Below, one piece after another: positions 18,687-28,065 of a stretch of DNA of 64,000 nucleotides. The notes below the pieces were generated by a model. It did not search any database. It was not told the DNA's origin and saw only the letters and a program-made list of their open reading frames with translations. The position numbers and the translations under genes were made by a program. The stretch's first letter is position 1. Each line of letters begins with the position of its first letter. The DNA comes from Taklimakanibacter lacteus (GTDB taxonomy: Bacteria; Pseudomonadota; Alphaproteobacteria; Rhizobiales; Aestuariivirgaceae): assembly GCA_003576695.1 (NCBI GenBank), contig QOZQ01000004.1:372001-436000 (forward strand). The letters are read 5' to 3'.

Positions 18687-20246
18687 GTGCCTGACCGCGC
18701 GATGTTCGACACGAATTCTCATGCGGTGGCATCAGACGCGCTCCCGTTCCTCAAGGCTGCGGGCATCCGCAAGGCGTTCGGCGGCGCCCAGGCGCTCAAG
18801 GGAGTCTCGCTCGAGCTCTGCCCCGGCGAAGTGCATGGACTTGTCGGCGCCAATGGCGCCGGCAAGTCGACGCTGATCCGCATCCTCGCCGGCCTCGTCC
18901 AGGCCGACAGCGGCGACATCAGCCTCGACGGCAAGCCGGTCACGATCGACAGCCCGCATCAGGCCAGCGCGCTCGGCATGAGCTTCATCCATCAGGACCT
19001 GGCGCTGGTCCCGACGATGACGGTGCTCGAGAACATCATGCTCGGCACGCCCAAGAGGACATGGCTGGGTCTGGTCGACTGGCCCGCGATCGCCCGCGAT
19101 GTGACGCCGATCGCCGAGCGGGTCGGGCTTCATGCCGCGCTCGACACGAAAGTCAGGCATCTGTCGACGGCCGAAAGCTGGCTGGTCAGCATCTGCCGCG
19201 CTCTGGTGCACAAGGCCCGCCTGATCGTGATGGACGAGCCCACCGCCTCGCTCTCGGTCGGCGAGAGCGAGCGGCTGTTCGCCATCATCAAACATCTTTC
19301 CGCGTCGGGTGTCGCCGTCCTTTATGTCTCGCACCGGCTGGACGAGATCTTGCGGCTGTGCCGACGGGTCAGCGTCTTCCGCGATGGCGCATCGATCGCC
19401 TGCCTCGAAGGACATGAGCTCAGCCGGCAAGCCCTTGTCGAAGCCATCGTCGGGCATCGCGAGACGGTCTCGGCGCCAATCGCGCGCCGCAAAGTCACCG
19501 GTGCGCCCCTGTTGTCGGTCGCGGGCCTTGCGCGCCATCCAAAGGTCAATGGCGTCTCCTTCACGCTTCATGAGGGAGAGGTCCTCGGCATTGGCGGTCT
19601 TGTCGGCTCGGGGCGGAGCGAACTGGCGCGCCTTATCTATGGCGCCGACCGGATCGATGCGGGAAGCATGGCCCTTGCCGGCAAGCCCTTCGCGCCGCGC
19701 CATTCGGCGCAAGCCTGGCGCGCCGGCATCGGGCTCGTTCCCGAGGAACGGCGCAGCGAAGGGCTGCTCCTGACCAGGAGCATCGCCTTCAACCTCTCGC
19801 TTGCCAATCTGGCGAGCCTTACCTTCTCGCCGGCGCTGCCCTTCATCAGTGCCGGCAAACGCAATGCGCTGGCGCGCGACATGGTGCGCCGGCTCGCCAT
19901 CAAGACGGCGGGCATCAACGCGCCGGTCGGGCGCCTTTCCGGCGGCAACCAGCAGAAGGTCGTCATCGGACGCTGGCTCAAGCGCGAGCCGCGGATCCTC
20001 ATTCTCGATGAGCCGACGCGTGGCGTCGATATCGGGGCGCGGGCCGAGATCCACCGGCTGATCCGCGGCCTGGTGGCGAACGGCATGGCGGTGCTGGTCA
20101 TCTCATCCGAGCCCGACGAATTGCCCGATCTCGCCGACCGGGTGATCGTCATGGCCGATGGGCGCATCGTCAGCACGCTCGAAGGCGAAAACATCACACG
20201 CGCGGCGATCGTCGCGGCAAGCTATTCAGTAGGAGGGGACGCATGA
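18687..20246 (+). CDS. CUT2 sugar importer, double ATPase (RbsA/XylG/MglA type)
   Basis: 519 residues with two nucleotide-binding domains. Domain 1 has Walker A GANGAGKST (about 48-56), signature LSTAE and Walker B VMDEP. Domain 2 has a divergent Walker A region (GGLVGSGRSEL), signature LSGGN and Walker B LILDEP. This is the normal pattern for the family. The start is either GTG 18687, close behind GAGGGAG, or ATG 18702; I kept the GTG. The stop overlaps the permease start by 4 bases. It powers uptake for the flanking binding protein and permease. Confidence 0.92.
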   Translation: MPDRAMFDTNSHAVASDALPFLKAAGIRKAFGGAQALKGVSLELCPGEVHGLVGANGAGKSTLIRILAGLVQADSGDISLDGKPVTIDSPHQASALGMSFIHQDLALVPTMTVLENIMLGTPKRTWLGLVDWPAIARDVTPIAERVGLHAALDTKVRHLSTAESWLVSICRALVHKARLIVMDEPTASLSVGESERLFAIIKHLSASGVAVLYVSHRLDEILRLCRRVSVFRDGASIACLEGHELSRQALVEAIVGHRETVSAPIARRKVTGAPLLSVAGLARHPKVNGVSFTLHEGEVLGIGGLVGSGRSELARLIYGADRIDAGSMALAGKPFAPRHSAQAWRAGIGLVPEERRSEGLLLTRSIAFNLSLANLASLTFSPALPFISAGKRNALARDMVRRLAIKTAGINAPVGRLSGGNQQKVVIGRWLKREPRILILDEPTRGVDIGARAEIHRLIRGLVANGMAVLVISSEPDELPDLADRVIVMADGRIVSTLEGENITRAAIVAASYSVGGDA

Positions 20247-21238
20247 CCGATATGGTCCTGGCCAATCGCCGCATGTCGCCCGCGAGCAAGCGGGCGCTGG
20301 GCATCTTCGCGCGCTATTCCACCATCATCGGGCTCCTGGCGATGATCATCGCCTTCTCGATCCTTTCGCCGAAGGCCTTCCCGACGCTGGGCAATTTCAC
20401 CAATGTCATCAACCAGGCCTCGCTGGCGATGATCATCGCGGGCGGTCTCACCATGGCGGTGATCGTCGGCGAGCTCGATCTGTCGATCGGCTTTGCGGCG
20501 AGCCTGCATGGCATCCTCGTCACCGGACTCATCGTGCGCAATGAAATGCCCATTCCCGTGGCGATCGTGATCATCCTCCTCGCCGGCGCACTGATCGGCC
20601 TGGCCAACGGACTCATCGTCACCAAGATCAGGGTCAATTCGGTGATCGCGACCTTGGGCGTCGGCACGATCCTGACCGGACTTGCCTTCGCCTATTCAGG
20701 TGGCGCCCCCATCGTCGCCGGCGTGCCCGAGGCCTTCCTGCAGCTCTCGCTCGGCCGCTGGCTGTTCGGCGTCCCGAACAACATCGTCATCATGGCGCTG
20801 GTGCTGGGCGGCTTGTGGATTCTGGTCGAGAAGAGCGCCATCGGCCAGGAGATCCAGGCGGTGGGCGGCAATGCATCGGCGGCCCGCCTGACCGGCATCA
20901 ATGTCGACCGCATCAAGATTTTGGGCTTCGTCATTTCGGGCATATGCGCAGCGCTGACAGGAATACTGCTTGCCTCCCGGCTCGGCAGCGGTACCACGAG
21001 CGCCGCCGACAGCTATCTCCTCACCGCCTTTGCCGCCGTCTTTCTGGGTTCCGCGACGCTGCGGGACGGTGAGTTCCACATCATCGGCACCTTTGTCGGA
21101 GCGCTCATCATCGCCTTCGGCTTCAACGGCCTCAATATCTTCGGCGCGCCGACCTATTCGCAATATGTCTTCCAAGGCGCCATCCTGATCGTCGCGGTGG
21201 GCCTGTCGAGCCTTGGCCGCCAGCTGGCCGAAAACTGA
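20243..21238 (+). CDS. CUT2 sugar importer, permease (RbsC type)
   Basis: 331 residues, eight to ten predicted membrane helices, and the family's GELDLSIG segment near residue 75 and RLTGINVDRIK loop near 215. A homodimer normally forms the channel. The start overlaps the ATPase stop (ATGA). The lactonase-like gene follows after 11 bases and should be co-transcribed. Confidence 0.92.
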   Translation: MTDMVLANRRMSPASKRALGIFARYSTIIGLLAMIIAFSILSPKAFPTLGNFTNVINQASLAMIIAGGLTMAVIVGELDLSIGFAASLHGILVTGLIVRNEMPIPVAIVIILLAGALIGLANGLIVTKIRVNSVIATLGVGTILTGLAFAYSGGAPIVAGVPEAFLQLSLGRWLFGVPNNIVIMALVLGGLWILVEKSAIGQEIQAVGGNASAARLTGINVDRIKILGFVISGICAALTGILLASRLGSGTTSAADSYLLTAFAAVFLGSATLRDGEFHIIGTFVGALIIAFGFNGLNIFGAPTYSQYVFQGAILIVAVGLSSLGRQLAEN

Positions 21239-21249
21239 GGAGAGCTACC

Positions 21250-22086
21250 ATGGCGGATGCCACGCATTGGGATGTCCATGTCATCGAATTCGCCCGCTCG
21301 AAGGACCAGCCGGTCGACGGGCTGATCAATGGCGCCCATGATGACGGCGTCGTCGATCTGCCCTTCTCTTTCGTCATGGCGAGGCAGGGCAGGCGCATCG
21401 CGCTGGTCGATACCGGCTTCATGCGCGAGGGGATCGGCGCCGAGATGAGCGTCAGATTCGGCATTCCGCACTGGATATCGCCGCTCAGGATGCTGGCCGA
21501 GCTCGGCGTCGCGCCGGAGGCGGTGACCGATATCGTCGTGTCGCATGCGCATTTCGACCATATGGGCTCGATCGGGAAGTTCCCCAAGGCGCAGATCTGG
21601 ATCCAGAAGCGCGAGATCCTGTCCTGGGTCGAGGCGATGGCGCTGCCGCCGCAATTCGGCTTCCTCACCGCGATCATCAATCCCGATGATCTGCGCAATG
21701 CCTTCGATGCGTCGGTCGAGCATCGCCTGACGCTGCTCGACGGTGATCGCGACAATATCCTGCCCGGCCTCCATGTGAGGTTCGGCGAAGGCCACACGCT
21801 GGGCCAGCAATTCGTCATATTGGAGACCGGGCGCGGCCGCCTCGTCGTGTCGGGCGACTGCGTCTATGCGGCGCGCAACATCACCGGCCACAAGCATGAC
21901 GGCGTCTATGTGCCGCTCGCCAATGGGGTGGGGAGCATCTGGGAGCAGCTCAAGACGATGGACCGGATCAACAACGAGATCGGCGGCGATCTCGGCCGCC
22001 TCATCATCCTTCACGATGCCGAGCGCTGGGCGAAGTTCCCGGTGGTGCATGAGGTGGAAGGCTTTCGCATCGTGAAGGCGTCTTGA
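21250..22086 (+). CDS. Metallo-beta-lactamase-fold hydrolase, AHL-lactonase-like
   Basis: 278 residues, cytoplasmic (no signal peptide). The dinuclear zinc motif is H99-x-H101-x-D103-H104, with further ligands in GEGHTLG (about 183), the Asp of SGDCVY (about 201) and the His of ILHDAE (about 257). The arrangement matches N-acyl homoserine lactonases of the AttM/AiiA type. Its position as the last gene of a LacI-controlled sugar importer operon makes a sugar-lactone or ester substrate as likely as a quorum signal. A preceding RBS (GGAGAG) is well placed. Confidence 0.85.
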   Translation: MADATHWDVHVIEFARSKDQPVDGLINGAHDDGVVDLPFSFVMARQGRRIALVDTGFMREGIGAEMSVRFGIPHWISPLRMLAELGVAPEAVTDIVVSHAHFDHMGSIGKFPKAQIWIQKREILSWVEAMALPPQFGFLTAIINPDDLRNAFDASVEHRLTLLDGDRDNILPGLHVRFGEGHTLGQQFVILETGRGRLVVSGDCVYAARNITGHKHDGVYVPLANGVGSIWEQLKTMDRINNEIGGDLGRLIILHDAERWAKFPVVHEVEGFRIVKAS

Positions 22087-22095
22087 GTTTACGCT

Positions 22096-23115
22096 TCACA
22101 CTTCCGGGATGTTCTCCTTGAAGATCACATGCAGGCGCGGCGGATGGCCTTCATAGGGCAGGCCCTTCACCGCCTGGCTCAGGAGATTGAGCGCTTCGCG
22201 CGCCTCGACGCGCGGATTCTGGTCGATGATGGCGTCCATCGTGCCTTCGAGCAGCAATTGCTTGGTGCCTTCGGTCAGCTCGTGGCCCAGGAACACGACC
22301 GAGCCTTCGAGATGGCGCTCGCGCAAAGCGCGCGCGACACCCTGGTTGCCGGCGCCGATATTATAGATGCCGGCGAGATCGCCGTGGCGGTCGAGCAGGG
22401 CCGCGGCTTCGGTATAGGCCTTCTCGCGGTCGTCGCGCATCTCGCGCAGTTCCACGATGGTGAGATTGGGGAAGTCCTCCGCCAGCACATGGCGGAAGCC
22501 CATTTCGCGCTCCTCATGGCCGCGATAGGAGAGGGAACCCGCGAACATCGCGACCTTCTTGGGCTCGGTGGTGCCGAGGAAGCGGCCCAATATGTAACCG
22601 GCGAGCCGTCCCGCCTGGCGGTTATCAATGCCGACATAGGCAACGCGCGGCACATGCGCGATATCGGTCGCCAGAGTGACGACCTTCACGCCATTGGCGG
22701 AGAGGCCGCGTATGGCTTCACGCACCGTCGGGTGATCGAGCGCGATGACGCCGACGCCCTGGGTCGTGCCCTGCAGATCGCGCAATTTGCGGGCCAGCGT
22801 ATCGGGGTTGAAGCCTTCGATCGAATGCACCTCGACATCGAGGTCCTGGCGCGCCGCGCCCTGCAGGCTCAATTGGTTCTGCAGCATCTTGATGAAGGTG
22901 TTGGTGCCGACCGGCAGCACGAAGTCGAGCCGGATCCTGTCGGCCTGGCCTTCCACGGTGATGTGCTCGGCGGAGAGATAGCCAAGACGCCTGGCGGTCT
23001 CGAGCACGATCTCACGGGTGCGTTCGCGCACGCCCGCCCGGTTGTTGATGACACGGTCGACGGTGGCGGCCGAAACGCCGGCTTCGCGTGCAATGTCGAG
23101 GAGGGTGGAGCGCAT
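22096..23115 (-). CDS. LacI-family transcriptional regulator
   Basis: 339 residues. Residues 1-55 contain the helix-turn-helix (LLDIAREAGVSAATVDRVIN) and hinge; the remainder is a type 1 periplasmic-binding-like sensor. The gene converges on the lactonase gene (9-base gap) and is divergent from the importer operon starting at 23411, the likely target. A palindrome overlapping a -35 element at 23326-23341 is a good candidate operator. Confidence 0.9.
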   Translation of the reverse strand: MRSTLLDIAREAGVSAATVDRVINNRAGVRERTREIVLETARRLGYLSAEHITVEGQADRIRLDFVLPVGTNTFIKMLQNQLSLQGAARQDLDVEVHSIEGFNPDTLARKLRDLQGTTQGVGVIALDHPTVREAIRGLSANGVKVVTLATDIAHVPRVAYVGIDNRQAGRLAGYILGRFLGTTEPKKVAMFAGSLSYRGHEEREMGFRHVLAEDFPNLTIVELREMRDDREKAYTEAAALLDRHGDLAGIYNIGAGNQGVARALRERHLEGSVVFLGHELTEGTKQLLLEGTMDAIIDQNPRVEAREALNLLSQAVKGLPYEGHPPRLHVIFKENIPEV

Positions 23116-23325
23116 TCGTCAGCCTCTACTCTGCCCCGATTCTGAGGGGAAATGATGTATCTTCTCGCATCCTCCCGGCAATCCGATCGTATGTTTGCGG
23201 GACGCCGGAAATACCTCAATATCAATCAACTGCAAAGGCGGAAATGCCTGCTGCATAGCGGGAGGACATTGATTCATTGGAGCATTTCTCATTGCGCAGT
23301 GCATGGTGATGTTTTTTGATTTGAA

Positions 23326-23360
23326 ATGATGTTGACATCATCAAAATCGCTCGTCAATAT
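23326..23360 (+). promoter_or_regulatory. Sigma-70-like promoter overlapped by a palindromic operator
   Basis: ATGATGTTGACATCAT (23326-23341) is a perfect 7-2-7 inverted repeat with imperfect matching continuing outward. It contains TTGACA (23332-23337), 17 bases before CAATAT (23355-23360). A repressor bound here would cover the -35 box of the importer operon; the divergent LacI protein is the obvious candidate. The rest of the 23116-23410 gap shows nothing else clear. Confidence 0.6.
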
Positions 23361-23410
23361 TCCTCATAATGGATCTGGAAGAATCCAGTCCAAATGGGAG
23401 GAATTTCAAC

Positions 23411-25018
23411 ATGTCAGATCTGATCCGCATGTCGCGGCGCCGCCTGCTTGCGTCAGGAGGCAAGGCTGCGGCACTCGTCGCCTTTACCGGGATTGCTCCG
23501 AAATTCATCCGCCCGGGCCGCGCCTATGCGGCCGATGCCCTTGCCGCCGGCATGATCGGCGGCCCGACCGGCTTCGATGGGGCGGAGCGCTATCAATATG
23601 GGCCGGACACGCCCGAGGGCCGCGCCGTCGAAGCGGCGAAGGCGATGAAGGCGGCGGGCGTCGACAAGATCGTGCTCGGCCTTTCCGATGGATCGATCGG
23701 CCAGCTCACACAGCCCTTTCCGGCGGGGGCGCCTTCCATCAAGGCGCTGTGGGAGAAGGAAACCGGCATCACGCTCGAGATCGTCGGCGTGCCGAACGGA
23801 CAGGAATTCACCAAGACGATGCAGGACATCTCCACCAAGGGTGGGGCCTATGACATCTATGCGGTCGAGTGGAACCGCCTGGGCGATCTCGCCGAGACGG
23901 GCGGTATCGTCAAGCTCGACGACTATGTGGCCAAGCACAAGCCCGAATGGGATGCGCCCGAGACGGGCTATGTGAATGGCGCCAAGGGTGTGTCGCTGCT
24001 CAACCAGTATCGCGGCTCCACCTATGGCGTGTCGCTCGACGGTGATTTCCAGACCTGGGTCTATCGCACCGATCTCTTCAATGACGAGACCGAGAAGAAG
24101 GCCTTCGCCGACAAGCATGGCTATGCGCTGGCGCCGCCCAGAACCTGGAAGCAGCTCGACGAGATCTCGGCCTTCTTCCATCGCCCCGACAAGAACTTGC
24201 TCGGCTCGACCGACCTGCGCAATCAGGGCTGGGGCTATACCAACTGGTATCAGCGCTATGTGTCGATGGGCTCGCCCAACCAGTTCCTGTTCGACGACAC
24301 CGGCAAGGCGCTGATCAATTCCGATGCGGGCGTTGCGGCGACCAATGAATATATCGCCTCGCTCGCCTACAAGTCGCCCGATGCCGTCTCCTGGGGCTGG
24401 CCCGAGCAATATGGCAATTTCGCCAAAGCGGGCGCGGCGATGACCTGCGCCTTCTCGAACCTGCCCAAGTTCCTCGACAATGCGGCCAACAAGGATTCGG
24501 CCGTCACCGGCAAGATCGGCTCGATGCTGCCGCCCGGCCGCGAGGTCGACGGCAAGCTGATCAGCCGCTCGGTGCTGTGGCTCAACCTCTCGGCCTCGGT
24601 CTCCGCTCAGGCGAAGAACCCAGAGGCCTGCTACGTCTTCCTGCAGTGGCTCGGCTCGGCGCGCATCTATGCCTGGATGACCGCCAATCCCGGCGGCTAT
24701 TTCGATCCGTTCCGGCTTTCGGACTTCTCCGATCCGCTGGTGCGCCAGACCTATCACGATTACCACATGGATATCGTGCGCGAGACGGTGAAGCGCACGG
24801 TGCCGACGATCAACTATCCGGGCGCCACCGCCTTCCACAATGCGCTCGATGAGAATCTCGTCGCGGCGCTCACCAAGGCCAAGACGGCCGAGCAGGCGAT
24901 GGCCGATACCGAGGCCGAATGGAAGAAGATCGCGCGGCGCATCGGCGAGGACAAATTGCTCGAAGCGATCAAGACGAACAAGGAGGCCTGGCCGACGGTG
25001 ACGGACACCGTCAGCTGA
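23411..25018 (+). CDS. CUT1-type ABC importer, solute-binding protein
   Basis: 535 residues from ATG 23411, 7 bases after GGGAGGAA; an upstream in-frame ATG at 23369 precedes that RBS and is rejected. [18 protein letters not shown] is a Tat signal, with cleavage near AYAADA. The mature part is a large family 1 binding protein, longer than typical sugar binders (about 400-450) and close in size to the binding protein of the rhizobial glycerol importer GlpSTPQV, which also uses two ATPases. The cargo is probably a polyol or sugar; this is inferred from size and context. Confidence 0.9.
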   Translation: MSDLIRMSRRRLLASGGKAAALVAFTGIAPKFIRPGRAYAADALAAGMIGGPTGFDGAERYQYGPDTPEGRAVEAAKAMKAAGVDKIVLGLSDGSIGQLTQPFPAGAPSIKALWEKETGITLEIVGVPNGQEFTKTMQDISTKGGAYDIYAVEWNRLGDLAETGGIVKLDDYVAKHKPEWDAPETGYVNGAKGVSLLNQYRGSTYGVSLDGDFQTWVYRTDLFNDETEKKAFADKHGYALAPPRTWKQLDEISAFFHRPDKNLLGSTDLRNQGWGYTNWYQRYVSMGSPNQFLFDDTGKALINSDAGVAATNEYIASLAYKSPDAVSWGWPEQYGNFAKAGAAMTCAFSNLPKFLDNAANKDSAVTGKIGSMLPPGREVDGKLISRSVLWLNLSASVSAQAKNPEACYVFLQWLGSARIYAWMTANPGGYFDPFRLSDFSDPLVRQTYHDYHMDIVRETVKRTVPTINYPGATAFHNALDENLVAALTKAKTAEQAMADTEAEWKKIARRIGEDKLLEAIKTNKEAWPTVTDTVS

Positions 25019-25033
25019 TAGAATTCAAGGTCT

Positions 25034-25083
25034 GGCGCGTGATCGGACGGAAAACCGGCATCCACTTTTCCTGATCACGCGCC
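25034..25083. repeat. Stem-loop containing a 34-bp dispersed repeat
   Basis: Perfect 11-bp arms (GGCGCGTGATC / GATCACGCGCC) flank an A/T-rich centre. Positions 25049-25082 match 48311-48344 at 31 of 34 bases, so this is a copy of a dispersed element. It lies between the binding-protein gene and the permease genes and may lower downstream expression or stabilise the upstream mRNA, as such hairpins often do in importer operons. Confidence 0.65.
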
Positions 25084-25154
25084 GGCCTGCAAGCCTGAGG
25101 GGAGGAGCGGCGACGCTCCTCCCGCCATTACAGCCAGCGGACCATTGGTTTGAC

Positions 25155-26015
25155 ATGAAGCGCGCCGTCCCGTTCGAGATCTTCCGCTATGCCGCGATAT
25201 TCGCGGCACTGGCGGTGACGCTGATCCCGATCCTGTGGATGATGTCGATGGCCTTCAAGCCGATCGGCGAATGGTCGGCGACGGGGGCAGAGCTCACCTG
25301 GTGGCCGAAGGAGCCGACGCTCGCCAATTTCCGCTTCATTTTCGGGGAATCCTCGAGCGATCTCATCGTGGCGCTCGACCGCACGGCGCTGAAACCGATC
25401 CTGTCCTCGCTGCTCTCGGCGAGCCTCGGCACCATCATCGCCATGTCGGCCGGAACCGCCGCCGCCTATGGGCTGTCGCGCTTCGGGGCGGGGCAGAACC
25501 TGCCTCTCGCCTTGACGCAGCTCAGGCTGTTCCCGCCCATGGCCGTGATGATCCCGGTGATGATCATGTGGGCCTTCCTCAATTTCACCGACAGCTGGTG
25601 GGGCCTCGCCCTCATCTATGGCATCGTCACCTTGCCCTTCGCCTTCTGGCTGATGAAGACCTTCTTCGACGACATGCCGCGCGAGATCGAGGAGGCGGGA
25701 CTGGTGGAAGGCTGCTCGCGCTGGCGCGTCTTCACCCGGATCACCCTGCCGATGATGCGGGCACCCCTCGCCAGCGCGGCACTCTTCGTCTTCATTCTCA
25801 ACTGGTCCGACTATCTCATTGCGCTCCTCCTGACCACGCGCGAATGGGTGACCATCCCGGTCTATATGGCGTCGCTTTCCTCCTCGATGACGGGACAGCT
25901 TTACGGCGCCAAAGCCGCGCTCGGCCTCATTGCCGCCGTGCCGCCCGTCATCATGGGCATCGCCATCCAGCGCCATCTGGTGCGCGGGCTCACCTTCGGG
26001 GCATTGAAGCAATGA
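25155..26015 (+). CDS. CUT1-type ABC importer, permease (MalG type)
   Basis: 286 residues with about six membrane helices and the EAA loop ([21 protein letters not shown]) near residue 185. It pairs with the MalF-type permease encoded directly downstream. The usual MalF-MalG gene order is reversed here. RBS is weak at ATG 25155, following a 136-base gap that holds the stem-loop at 25034. Its stop overlaps the next start by 4 bases. Confidence 0.9.
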   Translation: MKRAVPFEIFRYAAIFAALAVTLIPILWMMSMAFKPIGEWSATGAELTWWPKEPTLANFRFIFGESSSDLIVALDRTALKPILSSLLSASLGTIIAMSAGTAAAYGLSRFGAGQNLPLALTQLRLFPPMAVMIPVMIMWAFLNFTDSWWGLALIYGIVTLPFAFWLMKTFFDDMPREIEEAGLVEGCSRWRVFTRITLPMMRAPLASAALFVFILNWSDYLIALLLTTREWVTIPVYMASLSSSMTGQLYGAKAALGLIAAVPPVIMGIAIQRHLVRGLTFGALKQ

Positions 26016-26971
26016 CCATGGCCGTCGCTTCGGAAAATGAAATGAGTGCGCCCGCTCCGAAATCTTCGGCGCCTGCCCAGGATGAAAGGGCCAGGCTCGG
26101 CTTCCGGCTGACCTTGCCGGCGCAGATCCTCGTGCTCTTCATCTCGGCCTTTCCGCTCCTGATGCAGGCCTATATCAGCCTCACCGACTGGTCGCCGCTT
26201 TCCGGCACCAACTGGTGGAATGCCTGGGAGATGTGGAACACCTTCGCCAACTATACCGACCTTGCCATGGACGGCCGGTTCTGGAGTGCCCTGTGGCGCA
26301 CGCTTGTCGTGATGCTGGTCTGTGTGCCGGTGGAGTTCCTTCTCGGGCTGGCGCTTGCAACGCTGTTCGCCGATGATTTCCCGGGCAAGAAACTGTTCTA
26401 CTCGATCCTGCTGATGCCGATGATGGTGGTGCCGGCGGTCGCGGGCTACATGTTCTTCATGCTGTTCCAGTCGGGCGGGCCGGTGAATGACGTGCTGTCG
26501 GGACTGCTCGGCTTTCCCGTCGCCATCGCCTGGCTTTCCGATCCGAAGCTGGCGCTTGCCGCCGTCATGATTGCCGATATCTGGCAGTGGACGCCGCTGA
26601 TGTTCCTGATCCTGCTGGCGGGCCTGGTCGGCGTGCCGCAGGACCAGATCAAGGCGGCGACGCTCCTTGGCGCCAATGCCTGGCAGCGTTTCGTGACCAT
26701 CGTGGTTCCCAAGATGAAGACGATCATCATCATCGCGCTCGCTATAAGGGTGATCGAGAATTTCAAGATCTTCGACACGCTTTATATAATGACGGGCGGC
26801 GGTCCCGGGGTCGCGACCGAGACCATCTCCGTCTACATATATAAAGTGACGACGCAGGACCTGATCTGGGGCTATGTCGCGGCCATTGCGCTGGCGATCC
26901 TGGTTGTTCTCTCCGTCGCCGCCGTCCTGGCCATGAAGCGCATGGCGGCCAACCGGGAGGCCGCGGCATGA
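26012..26971 (+). CDS. CUT1-type ABC importer, permease (MalF type)
   Basis: 319 residues from ATG 26012, which overlaps the upstream stop (ATGA); the same frame is open back to 25235, but that part is an off-frame reading of the previous gene. A hydrophilic N-terminus of about 30 residues precedes six membrane helices. The docking loop [21 protein letters not shown] is near residue 215. The stop overlaps the first ATPase gene by 4 bases, so stoichiometric expression of pore and motor is likely. Confidence 0.9.
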   Translation: MTMAVASENEMSAPAPKSSAPAQDERARLGFRLTLPAQILVLFISAFPLLMQAYISLTDWSPLSGTNWWNAWEMWNTFANYTDLAMDGRFWSALWRTLVVMLVCVPVEFLLGLALATLFADDFPGKKLFYSILLMPMMVVPAVAGYMFFMLFQSGGPVNDVLSGLLGFPVAIAWLSDPKLALAAVMIADIWQWTPLMFLILLAGLVGVPQDQIKAATLLGANAWQRFVTIVVPKMKTIIIIALAIRVIENFKIFDTLYIMTGGGPGVATETISVYIYKVTTQDLIWGYVAAIALAILVVLSVAAVLAMKRMAANREAAA

Positions 26972-28062
26972 GCGCCATCCATCTTCAGGGCCTTTCCAAG
27001 AAGTTCGGCGATTTCACCGCCCTCAAGACCATGGATCTCGATATTGCCGATGGCGAGTTCATGGCGCTGCTCGGCCCCTCGGGCTGCGGCAAGACGACGA
27101 CCATGAACATGATCGCCGGCATGGAGGAGCCGACGCAGGGACGCATCCTGTTCGGCGAGTGCGACATGGCGCAGGTGCCGATGGGGCGGCGCGGCGTCGG
27201 CTTCGTGTTCCAGAATTATGCGATCTTCACCCATATGACGGTGCGCCAGAACCTGGCCTATGGACCGAGGATGCATGGTGCGTCCAGGCCTGAGATCGAC
27301 AGGCGGGTCGGCGCCATTGCCGAGCTTCTGCAATTGACGCCGCTTCTCGACCGCAAGGCGGAGCGGCTGTCGGTCAATATCCTGCAGCGCGTGGCGATCG
27401 GCCGCTCGGCCATCCTCGAGCCGGCGATCTTCCTGCTGGACGAGCCCCTGTCCAATGTCGATGCCGCCTTCCGCGCCGTGATGCGCACCGAGCTCAAGCA
27501 TCTGCAGCGCCAGTTCAGGCAGACGATGGTCTATGTGACGCATGACCAGCTCGAGGCGATGACCATGGCGGATCGTATCACGGTCATGGATCATGGCGTG
27601 CTGCAGCAGGTGGGTTCCCCCATCGAAGTCTACAACAATCCGGCCAATGTCTTCGTCGCCCGCTTCATCGGGTCTCCCGGCATGAATTTGCTGCCCGGCC
27701 GCCCGGCCGAGAGCGACCGGGGCATGGTCATCGATCTGGGGCCGGTCGGCCTGACACCGCTGCTGCCGGCGAAGCTGGCACAGCGGCTGCGCGGGCATGG
27801 GGGCGATGTGCTGTTCGGTTTCCGGCCCGAGCAGGCGACGATCGCCCATGAAGGACGCGGCATGAAGGCGCCCGTGACCTTTGTCGAGCGCATCGGTGCC
27901 CGCATCATTGTGCATCTGGGCCAGAGCGAGAGCGCCATGAAGGTCGTGCTCGACAATGATGCCAGGGTTTCGCTGGGCGCGTCTGCGATCATCACGCCCC
28001 ATATGGAAAGTGCCCGTCTCTTCGACCGGGCGAGCGGTGCTGCGATCGGGCAGGGAGCCTGA
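26968..28062 (+). CDS. ABC importer ATPase A with non-canonical signature motif
   Basis: 364 residues, MalK/UgpC type with a C-terminal regulatory OB-like domain. Walker A G36-PSGCGKT-T44, Q82, Walker B LLD158-E159 and switch H192 are intact. The ABC signature, normally LSGGQ, is L134-S-V-N-I138, followed by LQRVAIGR. Such a signature should not engage ATP normally. It is encoded next to a second, distinct ATPase whose signature is normal but whose Walker B Glu is changed, suggesting a heterodimer with one working and one degenerate ATP site. Two-ATPase importers are known among rhizobial polyol transporters (GlpST). Confidence 0.9.
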   Translation: MSAIHLQGLSKKFGDFTALKTMDLDIADGEFMALLGPSGCGKTTTMNMIAGMEEPTQGRILFGECDMAQVPMGRRGVGFVFQNYAIFTHMTVRQNLAYGPRMHGASRPEIDRRVGAIAELLQLTPLLDRKAERLSVNILQRVAIGRSAILEPAIFLLDEPLSNVDAAFRAVMRTELKHLQRQFRQTMVYVTHDQLEAMTMADRITVMDHGVLQQVGSPIEVYNNPANVFVARFIGSPGMNLLPGRPAESDRGMVIDLGPVGLTPLLPAKLAQRLRGHGGDVLFGFRPEQATIAHEGRGMKAPVTFVERIGARIIVHLGQSESAMKVVLDNDARVSLGASAIITPHMESARLFDRASGAAIGQGA

Positions 28063-28065
28063 GCC

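Noticed and set aside
25235-26971. 578-codon plus-strand frame suggesting a long protein
   Set aside because: Only the last 319 codons (from 26012) encode a permease; the first part overlaps the MalG-type permease in another frame.
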